Below, piece after piece: positions 53,707 through 62,579 of a stretch of DNA of 64,000 nucleotides. Numbering within the stretch: position 1 is the first letter of the stretch; every line of letters begins with the position of its first letter. The stretch comes from Defluviitaleaceae bacterium. Its GTDB lineage: Bacteria; Bacillota_I; Bacilli_A; MOL361; Turicibacteraceae. Below the pieces are notes generated by a model that saw nothing but the letters and a program-made list of their open reading frames with translations, made no database searches and was not told where the DNA came from. A program made the translations under genes and the position numbers. Where the stretch lies: assembly GCA_009778135.1 (NCBI GenBank), contig WRKJ01000109.1, forward strand, positions 1 to 64,000, written 5' to 3'.

Positions 53707-55299
53707 TCACCCCTGAATATCCCGCTTCCGATAGCTTAGAAACCCGACCCCTGTCACAGCAATCGCAACAATCAACAGTGAAATAAGCGCCAACCATTCA
53801 ATGTCTTCCGCTGGATATGGTGCCACATGCCCAAAAGGTGTTAAGTCACGTAACCATCGAGGTAGATCAAGCAGTTCTGCCAAATAGATGATCATAAAGC
53901 TATAGCCTAAGTAGACCCAAGCTAAGCCAGTCCAATTGGGACAGACCCCGATTAAAAAGATGACAATGCCAAGCATGACCCAAAGGGCAGGAAGATACAC
54001 CATCATGGCTGTTAAAATCGTGCCAAAGCCAATGGGATCAGCCATAACGGCGGAACTGGTGACGAAAAGACCAAAGGCAATCAGAAATAGCATGACTGGC
54101 GCAAAGGAAGCAGCAATTTTTGTATAGCTAAATAAAATGTCATATCGTGAAACAGGACGCGCAAGCAATTGCTCTAGCCTGTTTTTCTTTTCTTCACCTT
54201 TTAACTTTAACGCAAGAGATAAAACAGGAATGGTGGCAATCAGTGCCATGATAACCAGGATAAAAGACATAAATCCTGCGATCAGTTCTGCACCTTCTAA
54301 CCCAACAAAAATATGTTGAAACAGGTCATTACTGGCAACAAAGGTTTCAATGTCACCAAAGATAGCCCCGTAAGATGCACCTAAACTAATGGCAGTTAAT
54401 CCCCAGCCGATCAATGTGCCTTTTGTAAGCTTGAGGGTTAAACCAAAATGCGTTTTTAACAACCAGCTTCCATGATCTTTTCCAGGACGTGCTGCAATTA
54501 AACCAGCGCCTAAATCTCGCACACCGTTTAAGTAAAGGGCGAATGCACCAATGACACCGGCAGTGATCATGAGCACACCAATTGGCCACCAGTCATTCGT
54601 CACAAAAGCGTGGGTTCTGAAGATGATGCCAAGCGGAGAGAGTCGGGCAAGGAAGTCAGTATGGAGATCACCAATGGCACGAAGTAAGTAGGTGAGCCCT
54701 AAAAAAGCAAAACAATAACTTAACACAGACCGATTATTAGCAGACAGTTGTGCAAATAAAGCTGTAAAAGCAGCGAAAACAAGCCCTGTTGTTCCGATGA
54801 TGACACCAAAGAGAAGGGCACCTTGAAAATCTGTTAGATCAGTTCCAACTGCACCTACTTCAAGGCCAACGATCCCGAGACTGATGCCGATGGCTAACGC
54901 TAAAACCACATTGACGACCCCGACAGTTAAGTAAACAGCTTTTAAGGGCGTCGTCCTTTCGATAGGCAAAGACCTAAGTAATTCCAAACGCCCTTCTTCT
55001 TCATCGGCACGGGTGTGACGGGTGACGATAAAAATATTCATCAAGGCAACAGCAATCGCAGTCATGACTAACATGCTTTGGACAAAAAGGGCAGCGACAG
55101 TTTCATCATCAAGCGGGCCGAGCATGGCAATCATCGCTGGATTTTCAAGGGTCATCACCATCCCCATTAATTCTTCCTGGGTGCCAAACAACCCATTATA
55201 AGCAATAGCAACCCCTGTTACAAGCGTGATGAGTCCAATGAGCCATCCGAGCAGTTGGAATCGATCTCTTTTGATCATCAACTTGGCTAATTGCAACAT
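53707..55299 (-). CDS. ABC exporter permease (YxdM/antibiotic-export type)
   Basis: A 530-residue membrane protein with roughly twelve hydrophobic segments in two similar halves. Each half has the pattern seen in large ABC-2 exporter permeases: RLELLRSLPIERTTPLKAVYL in the first half and KKNRLEQLLARPVSRYDILFSYT in the second. It overlaps the ATPase gene by 13 bases. With the TetR gene upstream, it forms an inducible exporter, probably for a toxic or antimicrobial compound. The substrate is unknown. Confidence 0.85.
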   Translation of the reverse strand: MLQLAKLMIKRDRFQLLGWLIGLITLVTGVAIAYNGLFGTQEELMGMVMTLENPAMIAMLGPLDDETVAALFVQSMLVMTAIAVALMNIFIVTRHTRADEEEGRLELLRSLPIERTTPLKAVYLTVGVVNVVLALAIGISLGIVGLEVGAVGTDLTDFQGALLFGVIIGTTGLVFAAFTALFAQLSANNRSVLSYCFAFLGLTYLLRAIGDLHTDFLARLSPLGIIFRTHAFVTNDWWPIGVLMITAGVIGAFALYLNGVRDLGAGLIAARPGKDHGSWLLKTHFGLTLKLTKGTLIGWGLTAISLGASYGAIFGDIETFVASNDLFQHIFVGLEGAELIAGFMSFILVIMALIATIPVLSLALKLKGEEKKNRLEQLLARPVSRYDILFSYTKIAASFAPVMLFLIAFGLFVTSSAVMADPIGFGTILTAMMVYLPALWVMLGIVIFLIGVCPNWTGLAWVYLGYSFMIIYLAELLDLPRWLRDLTPFGHVAPYPAEDIEWLALISLLIVAIAVTGVGFLSYRKRDIQG

Positions 55300-56183
55300 G
55301 ATGCATCCCCCCCTTGATAATGTGCCATAAACAACGTTTCCAAGCTAGGGGGTGAACTTTGAAGGTCGATGATATCAAAGGTAGCCAAATGTGAAAGGAT
55401 TAAACCCAAATCATCACGATCGACCTGAAAAGTCGTATGATCATCTTGGATTTCGACTTCATGAATCCCTGTCAAACCGTCTAAGGATAAAGGTGTTTTC
55501 GTTTTCACTTTAAGGTGCATTCGGGTTAAGTGACGAAGTTCAGCAAGGGTGCCATTTTCAATGATTTTCCCTTCTCGAATAATGGCGACACGGTCACAGA
55601 GCTTTTCGACTTCAGATAAAATATGACTCGATAACAAGACGCTTTTTCCCGCTGCTTTTACTTCTAACACACAGTCGTGAAAAACCTGTTCCATCAAGGG
55701 GTCTAAGCCAGAAGTCGGTTCGTCAAAGAGATACAAGTCAGCATCCGTCGTGAAAGCAGCAATCAAAGCGATTTTTTGTCGATTGCCTTTAGAGTAAGTC
55801 CGACATTTTTTAGTGGGATCTAATTTGAAGCGGGAAATCAAGGCGTCACGACGGGTCTTGTCGCTGCCCCCTCGTAGATGGGTTAATAAATCAATGACTT
55901 CACCTCCTGTTAAATTGGGCCATAAAGTCACATCTCCTGGGACATAAGCTAAGCGCTTGTGAATGGCAACGGCATCTTGCCAAGCATCTTGACCGAAAAT
56001 AGTCACAGCGCCAGCGGTTGCTTGATAAATGCCAAGTAAAGTCCGAATGGTCGTCGTTTTTCCTGCGCCATTAGGTCCGATAAACCCGAGTACTTCACCT
56101 GCTTCGATTTTCAAATTGACGTCATGTAAAGCAGTGAATGCACCAAACTTTTTTGTTAACTTTTTAACGTCTAACACGCTCAT
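55287..56183 (-). CDS. ABC exporter ATP-binding protein
   Basis: A 298-residue ATPase with Walker A GPNGAGKTT, the signature-like YSKGNRQKIALIAAF, Walker B DLYLFDEPTSGLDPL and the H-loop SSHILSEVEKL. A C-terminal extension of about 80 residues is typical of drug-export ATPases such as DrrA. The start lies two bases after the TetR stop, so regulator, ATPase and permease form one operon. Confidence 0.92.
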   Translation of the reverse strand: MSVLDVKKLTKKFGAFTALHDVNLKIEAGEVLGFIGPNGAGKTTTIRTLLGIYQATAGAVTIFGQDAWQDAVAIHKRLAYVPGDVTLWPNLTGGEVIDLLTHLRGGSDKTRRDALISRFKLDPTKKCRTYSKGNRQKIALIAAFTTDADLYLFDEPTSGLDPLMEQVFHDCVLEVKAAGKSVLLSSHILSEVEKLCDRVAIIREGKIIENGTLAELRHLTRMHLKVKTKTPLSLDGLTGIHEVEIQDDHTTFQVDRDDLGLILSHLATFDIIDLQSSPPSLETLFMAHYQGGDASCCN

Positions 56184-56185
56184 TT

Positions 56186-56842
56186 TTAATTCATCTCCTT
56201 ATAAAATGATTTTTTTAACAGGTCCAAATAGGACTCTAGTTGAGGTAAAATCCGGTCGTATTCAGCTTGATAACTTTCAACTGTTGGGTATTTTTTCATG
56301 ATTTGATCACCAAAGCCAGTCGCTGTCCACATGACAATTTGAAGGGCTTTGTCGACATCCAAATCGTCTTTAAACAAAGTACGATCAATACAGCTAAAAA
56401 ATGACTCATTTTCTAATTTCCAAAAGGCTTGTCGCATCTGAGCGCTTTTTTCTTTTAACGGTTCGAATTCAGCTTCTTCACTGAGCTGAACGGTCGAAAA
56501 GAAATCGAACAAAGTAGGGTGTTCATAAGAAAAATGAACTTTCACTTGAATCATTTGGCTGAGTCGTTTAAAAAAGTCGCGTTCATTTTCATCAATTTGA
56601 TTGAAAAATTGGGTGATGATCGTTTCGATGGCATGGTTGAAGATAAAATGAAGCACTGTTTTTTTGTTCCCAAAATAGTGAAAAAGCAACCCTTTTGAAA
56701 TGCCTGCTTCTTTTGTCATGACATCTGTTGATGCATGTTTATAACCTTTGCAAAATTCTTTCATGGCTACTTGAATCAACTGTTGGTACTTTTCGTGATC
56801 CATGGCAGTCACTTTTTGTAAGACGTCTTCTAGGTCTAACAT
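56186..56842 (-). CDS. TetR-family repressor of the ABC exporter
   Basis: A 218-residue regulator with an N-terminal helix-turn-helix (STDVMTKEAGISKGLLFHYFGNKK) in the TetR form and a ligand-binding C-terminal part without identified ligand. It is the first gene of the operon with the exporter. Two almost identical inverted repeats overlap its promoter and are the likely binding sites, giving autorepression released by the exported compound. AAAGGATG precedes the ATG. Confidence 0.9.
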   Translation of the reverse strand: MLDLEDVLQKVTAMDHEKYQQLIQVAMKEFCKGYKHASTDVMTKEAGISKGLLFHYFGNKKTVLHFIFNHAIETIITQFFNQIDENERDFFKRLSQMIQVKVHFSYEHPTLFDFFSTVQLSEEAEFEPLKEKSAQMRQAFWKLENESFFSCIDRTLFKDDLDVDKALQIVMWTATGFGDQIMKKYPTVESYQAEYDRILPQLESYLDLLKKSFYKEMN

Positions 56843-56877
56843 GATTGATTCATCCTTTCATTTGACTGATGCGTTTG

Positions 56878-56900
56878 TGATTGACTTAATTAGTCAATCA
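56878..56900. promoter_or_regulatory. TetR operator, start-site copy
   Basis: TGATTGACT-TAATT-AGTCAATCA, a perfect 9-base inverted repeat over the predicted transcription start. Confidence 0.8.
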
Positions 56901-56902
56901 TT

Positions 56903-56931
56903 ATTATAGCTTGATTGACTTGAATAGTCAA
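56903..56931 (-). promoter_or_regulatory. promoter of the TetR/ABC operon
   Basis: Reverse strand: TTGACT, 17 bases, TATAAT. The -35 box lies inside one operator, and the start site inside the other. Confidence 0.88.
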
Positions 56932-56932
56932 T
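56914..56932. promoter_or_regulatory. TetR operator, -35 copy
   Basis: ATTGACT-TGAAT-AGTCAAT, a perfect 7-base inverted repeat with the same half-site as the copy at 56878. Confidence 0.8.
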
Positions 56933-56972
56933 AGAGTTTGATGAAATAAGCGTGAATGTTGCGTGACAGAGA

Positions 56973-57001
56973 TGGCAATCTGTGACGAAATTTGCTATAA
57001 T
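56973..57001 (+). promoter_or_regulatory. extended -10 promoter of the TPM-domain gene
   Basis: TGGCAA, 17 bases, TATAAT preceded by TGC. Confidence 0.65.
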
Positions 57002-57122
57002 AAAAAGGGAGATGTGTTAGCGTGCGTTAACGCGTACTGTTTATCACCATTGAAAGACGTATAGGAATCTACGAATCTCTCATAATAAAGACAGACAGCA
57101 TCACGATGATAAGGAGACTGTT

Positions 57123-58088
57123 ATGAAAAAAATAAGCTATTTTACATGGATATGCCTCATTTTCACGCTACTTTTTTTACCGGTTGTTGCGCATGGATCT
57201 GTACCAGAGCGAGCTGCCAATTATGCGGTAACAGATTTAGCCCACTTATTTAGCGAGACAACGATTAGCTATTTAGTCAGTCAAAATGAACAATTATTTG
57301 AATCAACCGGAGGAGAAGTTGTTTTCTTAACGGTTGAACAACTTCCAGAGGGTCAAAGCATTCGTGAATTTTCTCGAACGGTTTTTAATGCATGGGGCGT
57401 TGGATCGGTTGAAAATAATAATGGGATTTTGATTGTCATTGCTGATTTAGAGGGTGAAGCTTATATCACCATTGGTCAAGGATTAGAGCAGCATTTGTCA
57501 AACAACCAGTTAAATCACGTGTTAGAACAGTATTTCACCCCTCATTTTGCAGTGGGTGATGATGATTTAGGCGCAAGGCAATTGTTTGATGTGTTATCAG
57601 CTGAGGTTACTGAAGCATTTCCATCAGGAGCTGGCATCGTTCAACAATCACCGGTTACAACTGCTGCAACGCAAGGAGAAAATAACCTATTTGGCAATCG
57701 AACCCTGATCATCATTGTCGTCATTGCTTTCATTTTTTTCCTAAGTTTTTCAAGACGTCGGCGAAGACCGATGATGATGGGAGGCGGAATGGGATTTGGT
57801 CGACGTAGAAGAGGTGGATTCGGCTCTTTTGCTGGGGGCTTTCTTGCAGGTAATCTGCTAAGTCGTCGACATGCCAATCGAAACATGCGTCATCAACCTC
57901 CCTATCGTCAACCTCAATCACCAACGTTCACAAGAAGTACGCCACCAAAAGCGTCAACGAGTCGTGGCGCTGGTGTATCTGTTAACAGGGCGACACGGAG
58001 TCAAGGACGTCCTGCTCGTCCCTCGACACCACGAAGTGGCAGCGGTGGTTTTTCAAGAGGGGGTTCAACGCGCCGGGGTGGTAGATAA
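57123..58088 (+). CDS. TPM-domain membrane protein (YgcG family)
   Basis: A 321-residue protein with a signal peptide, an extracytoplasmic TPM domain (NYAVTDLAHLFSE, GGEVVFLTVEQLPEG, NNNGILIVIADLEGE), one membrane segment (LIIIVVIAFIFFLSF) and a long basic C-terminal tail rich in Gly, Arg, Ser and Pro with GGGMGFGRRRRGGFG. YgcG/TPM proteins are common and often sit near envelope or photosystem-repair functions. The Arg/Gly-rich tail here is unusually long and probably lies in the cytoplasm. AAGGAG precedes the start. A predicted phosphatase-like role is unproven. Confidence 0.85.
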   Translation: MKKISYFTWICLIFTLLFLPVVAHGSVPERAANYAVTDLAHLFSETTISYLVSQNEQLFESTGGEVVFLTVEQLPEGQSIREFSRTVFNAWGVGSVENNNGILIVIADLEGEAYITIGQGLEQHLSNNQLNHVLEQYFTPHFAVGDDDLGARQLFDVLSAEVTEAFPSGAGIVQQSPVTTAATQGENNLFGNRTLIIIVVIAFIFFLSFSRRRRRPMMMGGGMGFGRRRRGGFGSFAGGFLAGNLLSRRHANRNMRHQPPYRQPQSPTFTRSTPPKASTSRGAGVSVNRATRSQGRPARPSTPRSGSGGFSRGGSTRRGGR

Positions 58089-58110
58089 AACCTCAAAGGA
58101 TAAGGAAACG

Positions 58111-58254
58111 ATGGAGTCGAGCGTCAAAGTTGGACTTCTTTTTCGCACGTTGTCTGATGAAGCAATGCGACAGTTGATCCTTTCAATGTGTATGTATGGC
58201 AAAAATAATCAGATATTGTCAAAAACACAAATAAAAAATTTTCATCTTATTTGA
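58111..58254 (+). CDS. possible 47-residue ORF before topA
   Basis: ATG with AAGGATAAGG before it; reads MESSVKVGLLFRTLSDEAMR, then LILSMCMYGKNNQIL. Its last bases overlap the -35 box of the topA promoter. It could be a real small protein, a decayed gene or chance. Confidence 0.3.
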   Translation: MESSVKVGLLFRTLSDEAMRQLILSMCMYGKNNQILSKTQIKNFHLI

Positions 58255-58279
58255 CAAAATTAAGGGTTTAAGGTAAAAT
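58251..58279 (+). promoter_or_regulatory. promoter of topA
   Basis: Perfect TTGACA, 17 bases, TAAAAT. Confidence 0.85.
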
Positions 58280-58323
58280 GAAACTAATTTAATTTTTTGA
58301 GTTTGTGAAAAGGAAGGTTTAAT

Positions 58324-60405
58324 ATGTCGAAAAAATTAGTTATTGTAGAATCGCCAGCTAAAGCGAAGACCATCGAAAATTATTTAGGAAAGGACTATGT
58401 CGTGTTATCCAGTGTTGGACACATTCGAGACTTAGCAACGACAGGTCCAGGTGGTCTTGGTGTTGATGTTGAAAATCAATTTGCAGCCAATTATAAAAAT
58501 GCGACGGGTAAATCAAAAGTGATTAAAGAGCTGAAGCACGCAGCAAAAAATGCTGAGTTTGTTTATCTGGCAACCGACCCTGATCGTGAAGGTGAAGCCA
58601 TTAGTTGGCATTTGGCAGATGTGTTGGAAGTGGATGTTGACCTAAAGAACCGTGTCGTTTTTAATGAAATTACAAAAAATGCCGTCGTTGATGCCTTTAA
58701 AGCACCACGTAAAATTGACATGGATTTGGTACGTTCTCAAGAAAGTCGGCGCATTGTTGACCGGATTATTGGGTTTAAATTGTCGAAATTGTTGCAAAAT
58801 AAAATTAAGAGCAAAAGTGCTGGACGCGTGCAATCGGTTGCTTTGCGTTTGATCGTTGAGAAAGAGCGCGAAATACAAGCGTTTATTAGTGAAGAATATT
58901 GGCATATTCACGGTATTTTTGGTGCGGCTCATGCTCAAATTGAAGCCGAGTTAACTAAATTTGAAGGCAAAAAGCTAGCAATTGCGAATGAAGCAGAAGC
59001 CATGACACATGTTCATGCACTTGCAGCACCTTATGTGATTGATAAAATTGAGAAGAAAAATCGTAAAAAATCGCCAAAACCACCTTTTATTACGTCTACT
59101 TTGCAACAAGAAGCAAGTTCTAAACTTGGGTTTAATGCGAGAAAAACGATGTCGACTGCTCAGAAACTTTATGAAGGTGTCAGTGTCGGTGGCGAAGCAG
59201 TTGGATTAATTACGTACATGCGAACAGATTCGACGCGCTTATCTGATTTATTTGTGGGTGAAGCAAAAGATTTTATCGGTCAACAGTATGGTGAGACATT
59301 TGTTGGGAAAGGGACAGGTGCTGGAAAGAAAAGTAAAAATGCGCAAGAAGCGCATGAAGCCATTCGACCCTCTTCTGTTATGCGGACACCTGAGTCCGTT
59401 AAGTCTCATTTAAAACCGGATGAGTTTAAGCTTTACAAGTTGATTTGGGAACGTGCAGTTGCTTCTTTGATGGCAGATGCGATGGTTGAAGCGACGTCGA
59501 TTGATATTACATCTGGTGCGTATAACTTTCGAGCCAATGGTCAAATTTTAGTGTTTGATGGTTATTTAAAAGTATATAGCTTTGAAAATACAAAAAATGA
59601 AATGTTACCAACTGATTTAACCGAAGGGATGGAAGTCATGAATCAAAGCATGACACCTACGCAACATTTTACGCAGCCACCCGCCCGTTATTCAGAGGCA
59701 CGTTTAATTCGCGAGATGGAAGAACTTGGCATTGGGCGTCCCTCTACATATGCGCAAACGATGGATACATTAAAAGCACGCGGCTATGTGAATTTAGAAG
59801 AGCGACGCTTTAAACCAACAGAACAAGGTATTTTAACCAGTGATAAATTAGAAGAATTTTTCTCCAATTTAATTAACGTTGAATACACGGCGAAAATGGA
59901 AGATGATTTAGATGAAATTGCACGGGGTGAAAAAGTCTGGCATGTTGAATTAAAAGATTTTTATGATCGATTTATTCCATTGGTTGAACATGCGACTGAG
60001 AACATGGAGAAAATTGCACCAAAAGAAGTGGGAGAAGACTGTCCAGACTGTGGACATCCACTTGTCGTTCGCCGTGGTCGTTATGGTGAGTTTGTTGCAT
60101 GTAGCAACTACCCAGCGTGTACCCACATTAAAAAAGATGCGACAGAAGGTGTGACAGAAGATACGGGAACAGGCGTAACGTGTCCTAAGTGTCAAGAAGG
60201 AGAAGTGGTGCTCAAACGTTCGAAACGCGGTCGCATTTTTTATGGCTGTAATCAATATCCAAAATGTGATCAAGCTTATTGGAACAAGCCCATTGATCAA
60301 ACATGTCCACACTGTAAAGGCTTGCTTGTACTAAAAGGTAAAGATGAAAAAATCACATGTCCAAATAAAGCATGTGATGATAAGCATGAGCCTGTACAAG
60401 CTTAG
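58324..60405 (+). CDS. topA: DNA topoisomerase I
   Basis: Type IA topoisomerase relaxing negative supercoils. The 693 residues start with a Toprim domain (LVIVESPAKAKTI, ATDPDREGEAISWHL). The catalytic tyrosine is Y298 in GLITYMRTDSTRLS. Then comes GIGRPSTYAQTMDTL. The C-terminus has three zinc-ribbon units beginning CPDCGHP, CPKCQEG and CPHCKGL; the third is closed by CPNKAC. AAGGAAGG precedes the ATG. nrdG follows after 40 bases and may be co-transcribed. Confidence 0.97.
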   Translation: MSKKLVIVESPAKAKTIENYLGKDYVVLSSVGHIRDLATTGPGGLGVDVENQFAANYKNATGKSKVIKELKHAAKNAEFVYLATDPDREGEAISWHLADVLEVDVDLKNRVVFNEITKNAVVDAFKAPRKIDMDLVRSQESRRIVDRIIGFKLSKLLQNKIKSKSAGRVQSVALRLIVEKEREIQAFISEEYWHIHGIFGAAHAQIEAELTKFEGKKLAIANEAEAMTHVHALAAPYVIDKIEKKNRKKSPKPPFITSTLQQEASSKLGFNARKTMSTAQKLYEGVSVGGEAVGLITYMRTDSTRLSDLFVGEAKDFIGQQYGETFVGKGTGAGKKSKNAQEAHEAIRPSSVMRTPESVKSHLKPDEFKLYKLIWERAVASLMADAMVEATSIDITSGAYNFRANGQILVFDGYLKVYSFENTKNEMLPTDLTEGMEVMNQSMTPTQHFTQPPARYSEARLIREMEELGIGRPSTYAQTMDTLKARGYVNLEERRFKPTEQGILTSDKLEEFFSNLINVEYTAKMEDDLDEIARGEKVWHVELKDFYDRFIPLVEHATENMEKIAPKEVGEDCPDCGHPLVVRRGRYGEFVACSNYPACTHIKKDATEGVTEDTGTGVTCPKCQEGEVVLKRSKRGRIFYGCNQYPKCDQAYWNKPIDQTCPHCKGLLVLKGKDEKITCPNKACDDKHEPVQA

Positions 60406-60445
60406 ATCTTCGAATGTCAATGCGCTTTGAAAAGGTCGTGATAAC

Positions 60446-60952
60446 ATGTATTATGCCCAAATTAGAAAATACGACACTGCAAATGGGCCTGGTATTCGGA
60501 GTAGCCTGTTTGTTTCAGGTTGCACGCATACATGTAAAGGATGCTTTAACGAGGCGTATAAAGACTTTCGTTACGGTCAACCCTGGACGAAGCAGGTTGA
60601 AGATGACTTCATTGACATGATTAAAAGCGAAGAAATCAAAGGGGTTACGATATTAGGTGGTGAACCGATGGATCAACTTCATGATGATGATTTGTTAACG
60701 TTCGTTAAGCGGGTTAAAACTGAAGTGGGTAAGCGCATCTGGATCTACTCAGGTTATACGTACGAACAACTGCTTCAACATGATAAACGTCGGAACATCC
60801 TTTCTTTTTGTGACGTATTGGTTGACGGCCTGTTTATCTTTGCTCAAAAAGACCTCAGGTTGAGATTTAGAGGTAGTCGTAACCAACGGATCATTGATAT
60901 TGGACGGTCATTTGAAACGGGTGATGTACAGCTATGGGTCGGTTACGAATGA
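60446..60952 (+). CDS. nrdG: anaerobic ribonucleotide reductase activating protein
   Basis: Radical-SAM enzyme that generates the glycyl radical on NrdD. The 168 residues show the iron-sulfur cysteines C26, C30 and C33 (CTHTCKGC), the SAM-binding GGEPMDQ, and NGPGIRSSLFVSG typical of NrdG. nrdD, usually the upstream neighbour, is not in the window, so nrdG is separated from its partner. Its presence indicates growth under anoxic conditions. AAAGG precedes ATG 60446. Confidence 0.93.
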   Translation: MYYAQIRKYDTANGPGIRSSLFVSGCTHTCKGCFNEAYKDFRYGQPWTKQVEDDFIDMIKSEEIKGVTILGGEPMDQLHDDDLLTFVKRVKTEVGKRIWIYSGYTYEQLLQHDKRRNILSFCDVLVDGLFIFAQKDLRLRFRGSRNQRIIDIGRSFETGDVQLWVGYE

Positions 60953-61019
60953 AAGTGAGCATTTACCTTGTCATCGCATGACAAAAATAGGATCAAAAAG
61001 CATGTCGTTACGGTCATTT

Positions 61020-61043
61020 TAAAAGTCACATTTGTGGCTTTTT
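61020..61043 (+). terminator. terminator after nrdG
   Basis: AAAAGTCACA/TGTGGCTTTT stem with a short loop, ending in a T-run. Confidence 0.65.
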
Positions 61044-61097
61044 CATTGAAATCTCAGTGATCATGAAGACCCGACATGCAGTAAGGAGTTTGACACA

Positions 61098-61724
61098 ATG
61101 AAAGGCTTTAAATTAGAAGGTGTGACGGTTAAAGATGTTGTGACTTATCCTGATTTAGAAATTAAAGGCGGCATGACAACTTTTATTACGGGAGCAAGTG
61201 GCACAGGGAAAAGTACACTGTTAAAATTATTAAATGGCATCTTAACGCCGACAACAGGGACGGTTTACTACGGGGGTTGTGAGGTGTTAACTGTTGATCC
61301 GATTAAGTTGAGACGTCAAGTCTTGCTAGTGAGTCAATCGGCCGTTTTATTTGAGTCACAGTCGATCAAAGAAAATTTCCACCTTTTTTTTGACTATCGT
61401 GAAAGCGTCCCACCGAGTGATGAAGACATTCAAGCTTGTTTAAACAGGTGTGCCATTGACATCTCATTAGACAAACAAGTTTACGGACTGTCGGGTGGAG
61501 AAAAGCAACGGGTTTTTGTTGGCATTCATTTGGCATTAGGGTTTGACGTGTTGATGATGGATGAGCCGACCAGTGCCTTAGATGAAAAGAATGGGGATCT
61601 CTTGCTGGCTCAGCTCAAGTCATACTGTGAAGAACAAAGAAAAACGCTTATCGTGGTTTCGCATGACAAAGAACTTGTCGACCGTTTTGCAGATGAAGTC
61701 ATGACATTAGGAGGGATGCCGTGA
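61098..61724 (+). CDS. fetA: ABC ATPase of a FetAB-type transporter
   Basis: A 208-residue ATPase with Walker A GASGTGKST, signature LSGGEKQRV, Walker B VLMMDEPTSALDE and H-loop VVSHDKELV. The short length and the UPF0014 permease that follows match FetA (YbbL). FetAB of E. coli is an iron exporter that raises oxidative-stress resistance; the metal role here is inferred. Its stop overlaps the fetB start. Confidence 0.85.
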   Translation: MKGFKLEGVTVKDVVTYPDLEIKGGMTTFITGASGTGKSTLLKLLNGILTPTTGTVYYGGCEVLTVDPIKLRRQVLLVSQSAVLFESQSIKENFHLFFDYRESVPPSDEDIQACLNRCAIDISLDKQVYGLSGGEKQRVFVGIHLALGFDVLMMDEPTSALDEKNGDLLLAQLKSYCEEQRKTLIVVSHDKELVDRFADEVMTLGGMP

Positions 61725-62491
61725 TGCCAGACTTATTAAATTTACAACAGTTTGCGCTGATTTATGTGTTGCTCGTTGTTATTTTAGTCATCATGAAAAA
61801 ATGTAACATCAATCAGTCAAAACTTGTGATTGTGGCAAGTGTGCGGATGACGGTTCAACTCGTGTTAGCAGGCGTGGTTTTGACTTATATTTTCGCTTAC
61901 CCGCATCCGTTATTGACAACTGTTTACCTCATTGCCATCACAGGATTTGGCATTCAGATGATTTTGGCTAGAAACCGAGCACTTAACAGAAAGTTCAAGT
62001 TGATCATTGGTGTGTCCACCGTGACAACTGGGTTGATCATCCTTGCTTTTTATATCATCATCGTTCTCGATGATCACTTTTTTAATCCGCAATTGACCAT
62101 CCCTTTAAGTGGGATGATCATGGGGAATGCAGTGAGTGGTGTGGCACTTGGGTTAAAGACATTTGAAGAAAATTTACAGGCAAAGCGTCACCAAATTGAT
62201 GTGTTGATCAACATGGGTGTGACGCCGCAGAAGGCGTTGTTACCTTTAATTAATCAAGCGATTGAAACGGCGATACTGCCGACGATCATCACCATGACGA
62301 GCATGGGGATTATCAAACTACCAGGCATGATGACGGGACAAATGATCGCGGGTGCCATGCCGATGACAGCCATTCTTTATCAAATTTCAGTGATTATTGC
62401 CATTGCTGCGGTTACTTGTTTATCCGTGTTTTGCACGTTATATTTTGGTTATCGCACGTTATGGAATGAACGGAATCAACTGTTGATTTAA
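61724..62491 (+). CDS. fetB: UPF0014-family permease of a FetAB-type transporter
   Basis: A 255-residue membrane protein with about seven hydrophobic segments. The family motifs include SVRMTVQLVLAGVVL, SGMIMGNAVSGVALGL, RHQIDVLINMGVTPQKAL, and LPGMMTGQMIAGAMP near the end. It is the membrane partner of the ATPase just upstream. ATG 61724 after GGAGGG was chosen; a GTG at 61721 is possible. Confidence 0.88.
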   Translation: MPDLLNLQQFALIYVLLVVILVIMKKCNINQSKLVIVASVRMTVQLVLAGVVLTYIFAYPHPLLTTVYLIAITGFGIQMILARNRALNRKFKLIIGVSTVTTGLIILAFYIIIVLDDHFFNPQLTIPLSGMIMGNAVSGVALGLKTFEENLQAKRHQIDVLINMGVTPQKALLPLINQAIETAILPTIITMTSMGIIKLPGMMTGQMIAGAMPMTAILYQISVIIAIAAVTCLSVFCTLYFGYRTLWNERNQLLI

Positions 62492-62511
62492 CAAAAGGTT
62501 GACGTTTCATA

Positions 62512-62540
62512 TTGAACAAGAAAAGGTCATGTGGTACAAT
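62512..62540 (+). promoter_or_regulatory. promoter of ktrB
   Basis: TTGAAC, 17 bases, TACAAT preceded by TGG. Confidence 0.75.
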
Positions 62541-62579
62541 TAAAAACGAAGTAAAACCGGCTTGTTAAGGAGATGCATC

